Assembly: GCA_007258455.2 (NCBI GenBank)
Contig: VDFB02270651.1
Location: 494,272,320 to 494,336,319 of the forward strand
Reading direction: 5' to 3'
DNA: 64,000 nt
Source of the DNA: Sequoia sempervirens
Lineage: Eukaryota > Streptophyta > Pinopsida > Cupressales > Cupressaceae
The notes beneath the pieces are model-generated. The model was not told the DNA's origin. It saw only the letters and a program-made list of their open reading frames with translations, and made no database searches. Positions within the stretch are counted from its first letter, which is position 1. The number at the start of each line of letters is the position of its first letter. The position numbers and the translations under genes are program-made. Positions 61,836-64,000 of this stretch are shown piece by piece.

Positions 61836-62850
61836 TGTGACACCTAAAATGTCCTAAAACGGAGTTCAATATTTTTCTCATTGTCCTTCTCGATAATTAA
61901 ACAACTTTAATTATTCAAATTAAGTTTGACTACATTCTTATTAATTAAATAATTTTAATTATTTAATTAATTCACCTTCTCATCTTTTTATTCCTTATCT
62001 CGCATCCCACCAAAATTATTTAATTGTGTCACCACATCCTTCTTCAATAATTAAATAAATCATTTTATTTTATTTTATTATTTATCTTTCATCTATAGTC
62101 GATAATAATAATAACTCATTATTTGACCTTTTATTCTTCTATACTTAAATAATTAAAATTATTTAATTGTGTTTCATTCCTCTCTTTAGATAAATAATTC
62201 AAATTAATTATCCATGTCTAATTTCATTCTCCCCATTTAATTAAATGACAATTTAATTAAATGCTCCTTTGTCATTTTCTCTAAATAAAATAATTTGATA
62301 AATTATTTATTTGCCACTTGTCATTTTCTCTCCATTTTGAATACTATTTATGCACCTCCACCTGGTCAAAGATACCCTGCCATTATTTCATGTCCTAGCC
62401 TACATGTCTCTACATATCTGTCATAGCCTGCATGTCCCTGCATGTCTGTTTGTCATGATTCCTCCAAAAATAACATATTCTTGGTGCATCAATTCTAGAC
62501 CATTGATCTTGGAATCCTTCTAGAGGATTAATCTCAGCCATCCATTTGAAGGGTTGTCTATAAAAGCAACCTTCCTTCTCCATTTTCAACTTAATAGCTA
62601 ATTGTCTCCAACTTTCTTGCTACCATTTGCATGTTTTGCACAAGTATTTAAACAAATCTGAGGGAAAAGTTGCATAACAAGAACAAGGAGAGCAAGAGAA
62701 GTGATTCAAGTTCAATGGGGAGTGCTTTATTTCATTGTTTTCATTTTTCTCCTTTCATATGATTGTTTTCTCTTGTTTGTATGAGGTTAATAGCTTAGAA
62801 GTGTTGGTCAGTCACTTTGTTTATTCTATTTAATTTCTAACCCCATCTTA
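61836..62850 (+). mobile_element. Gypsy-type 3-prime LTR (right end uncertain)
   Basis: Begins TGTGACACCTAAAATGTCC right after the polypurine tract. It has an AT-rich U3, a TATA box TATAAAAG at 62559-62566 and downstream transcribed-type sequence. The right end is obscured by the inverted repeat R copy at 62851. Confidence 0.6.
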
Positions 62851-63468
62851 CATATATTTATGAAAATTTGAAATTTCAATGTAGTAGTAATTAAATTCTC
62901 ATGGAAAAAATAAGAAGTGGTGGTGTTTGTCTAACCACCCTAACCATAATAAATGATAATATTTTTATAAGATTTTATATATAAGCAGAGGACTCATGTC
63001 CCTCGATGTGGATGCATATTTTTTTGTAATTTTTCCAAAGTAAATAATTAATTATGAATTTTTATTATTACAACTTCCTTTAAAAATATAAAACTCTTAT
63101 GTTTGACCACCTTAACTTGGTCAAACTTCATGAAATTGGCTTCTTTTTTTAATCCCATAGTATATAAAGTATAGAATGTGATGCATGTTTTGGATTAAAA
63201 AAATGTGATACCGTTTGGAAGCTATAGAGTTTTCTCAATCATCATATCAATCAAGACTTTAGTCGTAATTCAAATAGAAAATGAATAATAATTATTTATT
63301 AAATTCAAAGTAAAGCATAATTTATATTGATGGAAATATGAGAATCTCCTTTAAAAACCCTTTTCATTTCATCAATTTTGGGTAGAAAAAAAGTCGTCAA
63401 CCACATACCCTACACATACCCATCATATTGCCACTTTTTGGCCCATCATGATCTTGCACATACCCTTT
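62851..63468 (-). repeat. Repeat R, inverted copy
   Basis: Full-length reverse-complement match to 47836-48450, ending at ACATACCCTT. Confidence 0.75.
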
Positions 63469-63472
63469 AATA

Positions 63473-63916
63473 GTGCACCCTGATGTTGATTCTTCTTCTG
63501 ATTATGATGATTCTAGTCCCCCTTCTCCTTTTGTGCAGTGGAATAATCCTATTGTTGATGGTGCAACTTCTCCTATGGCTTTTGAAGTGCTTTTCTTGGA
63601 CAAGACAACTCCTACTGCTAAATGTGTAGCTTCCTTTGAGACCCCTGCTACCCCCATTCTAGAAAATGTTGTTTCATCTTCAAATCATGATGCTTTTGGC
63701 TTTGATTTGGATGCTTCATCTAAAGCATATGTTGTTCCTCTTGTAAGTTACTCTGGAGGGGATTATCCCCCTTCTAATTTAAATGTTTCTAATATGGATT
63801 TTGATTCCTCTTGGATAATGGTGCAATGTAAAAAGAAACATTCTTCTAAGCAAGTATTGGTGTTGATTGACAAGCCCTTGGAGGAAAGATTGTTGGGTCC
63901 TAGCTTTGGTGTTTGA
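63473..63916 (+). CDS. Unidentified ORF of 147 codons, N-terminus uncertain
   Basis: An open frame starts immediately after repeat R with GTG at 63473 and ends at TGA 63914-63916. The composition is acidic and Ser/Pro-rich at first (DVDSSSDYDDSSPPSPF), then NMDFDSSWIMVQCKKKHSSK and a C-terminal LVLIDKPLEERLLGPSFGV. The basic KCKKKHSSK-like segment and short C-terminus resemble the region before ORF2 in some plant LINEs, but this is only an impression. The true start may have been removed by the R insertion. No ATG lies near the start of the frame. Confidence 0.4.
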   Translation: MHPDVDSSSDYDDSSPPSPFVQWNNPIVDGATSPMAFEVLFLDKTTPTAKCVASFETPATPILENVVSSSNHDAFGFDLDASSKAYVVPLVSYSGGDYPPSNLNVSNMDFDSSWIMVQCKKKHSSKQVLVLIDKPLEERLLGPSFGV

Positions 63917-64000
63917 GTTATTCCCCTCTAGTTTTCTTCTCTATTATGCCTTTAGCTAGTGGCTCTATTCTTGCTACTAGTTTTTTTTCTCTTTCTATTC
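63917..64000 (+). other. Sequence to window end
   Basis: Pyrimidine-rich; no feature assigned. Confidence 0.4.

Overview
The window looks like an intergenic, transposon-packed stretch of a large seed-plant nuclear genome. A gymnosperm (conifer-type) genome is my best guess, from the AT-rich sequence, the lack of intact host genes, and the long, heavily decayed Ty3, Ty1/copia and Helitron copies with long noncoding spacers. That assignment is inference. I found no intact protein-coding host gene, no tRNA or rRNA gene and no CRISPR array.

Layout. 1-15479 is a minus-strand Ty3/gypsy complex. Its LTR (8748-9769) has a purine tract and a long extra ORF (ORF-B, to about 14175) on one side, and a primer-binding-like site followed by gag, protease, RNase H, RT, a second RNase H and integrase on the other. 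A spacer follows integrase (2523 down to about 306), then the start of another ORF-B copy running off the left edge. This reads as two tandem elements sharing one LTR, with an extra ORF downstream of pol. A tRNA-derived SINE sits in one spacer copy, and the other copy keeps the empty site. 15480-15945 is an RNase H fragment. 16367-18767 is a broken ankyrin-repeat/PGG-domain gene. 19828-21537 holds a pair of LTR-like direct repeats. 21637-24170 is a complete gag-only copia element with a perfect 5-bp target duplication. 25109-26217 is a terminal-inverted-repeat element with a cluster of 14-bp palindromes.

26880-50811 is a large region of modular short repeats, in both orientations, surrounding a decayed Helitron Rep/helicase gene (29702-34290, minus). 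It is interrupted by a copia-type LTR and noncoding body (about 42549-46208) whose LTR carries a degenerate TCGGCAAGAC-type repeat, and by one copy of a roughly 615-bp repeat R. 50812-58521 is a second Ty3 family member: an LTR, a long minus-strand ORF (ORF-C) and an integrase C-terminus. The order again puts the extra ORF downstream of pol, but a primer-binding-like motif on the opposite strand complicates the reading. 58522-63468 holds two more R copies, pyrimidine-rich noncoding sequence, short tandem repeats and a plus-strand gypsy-type LTR. The window ends with an unrecognised plus-strand ORF.

The elements do not form a pathway; the interest lies in element architecture, nesting order and repeat evolution. 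All coding calls come from reading translations by eye, so domain names rest on motif recognition and not on database searches.
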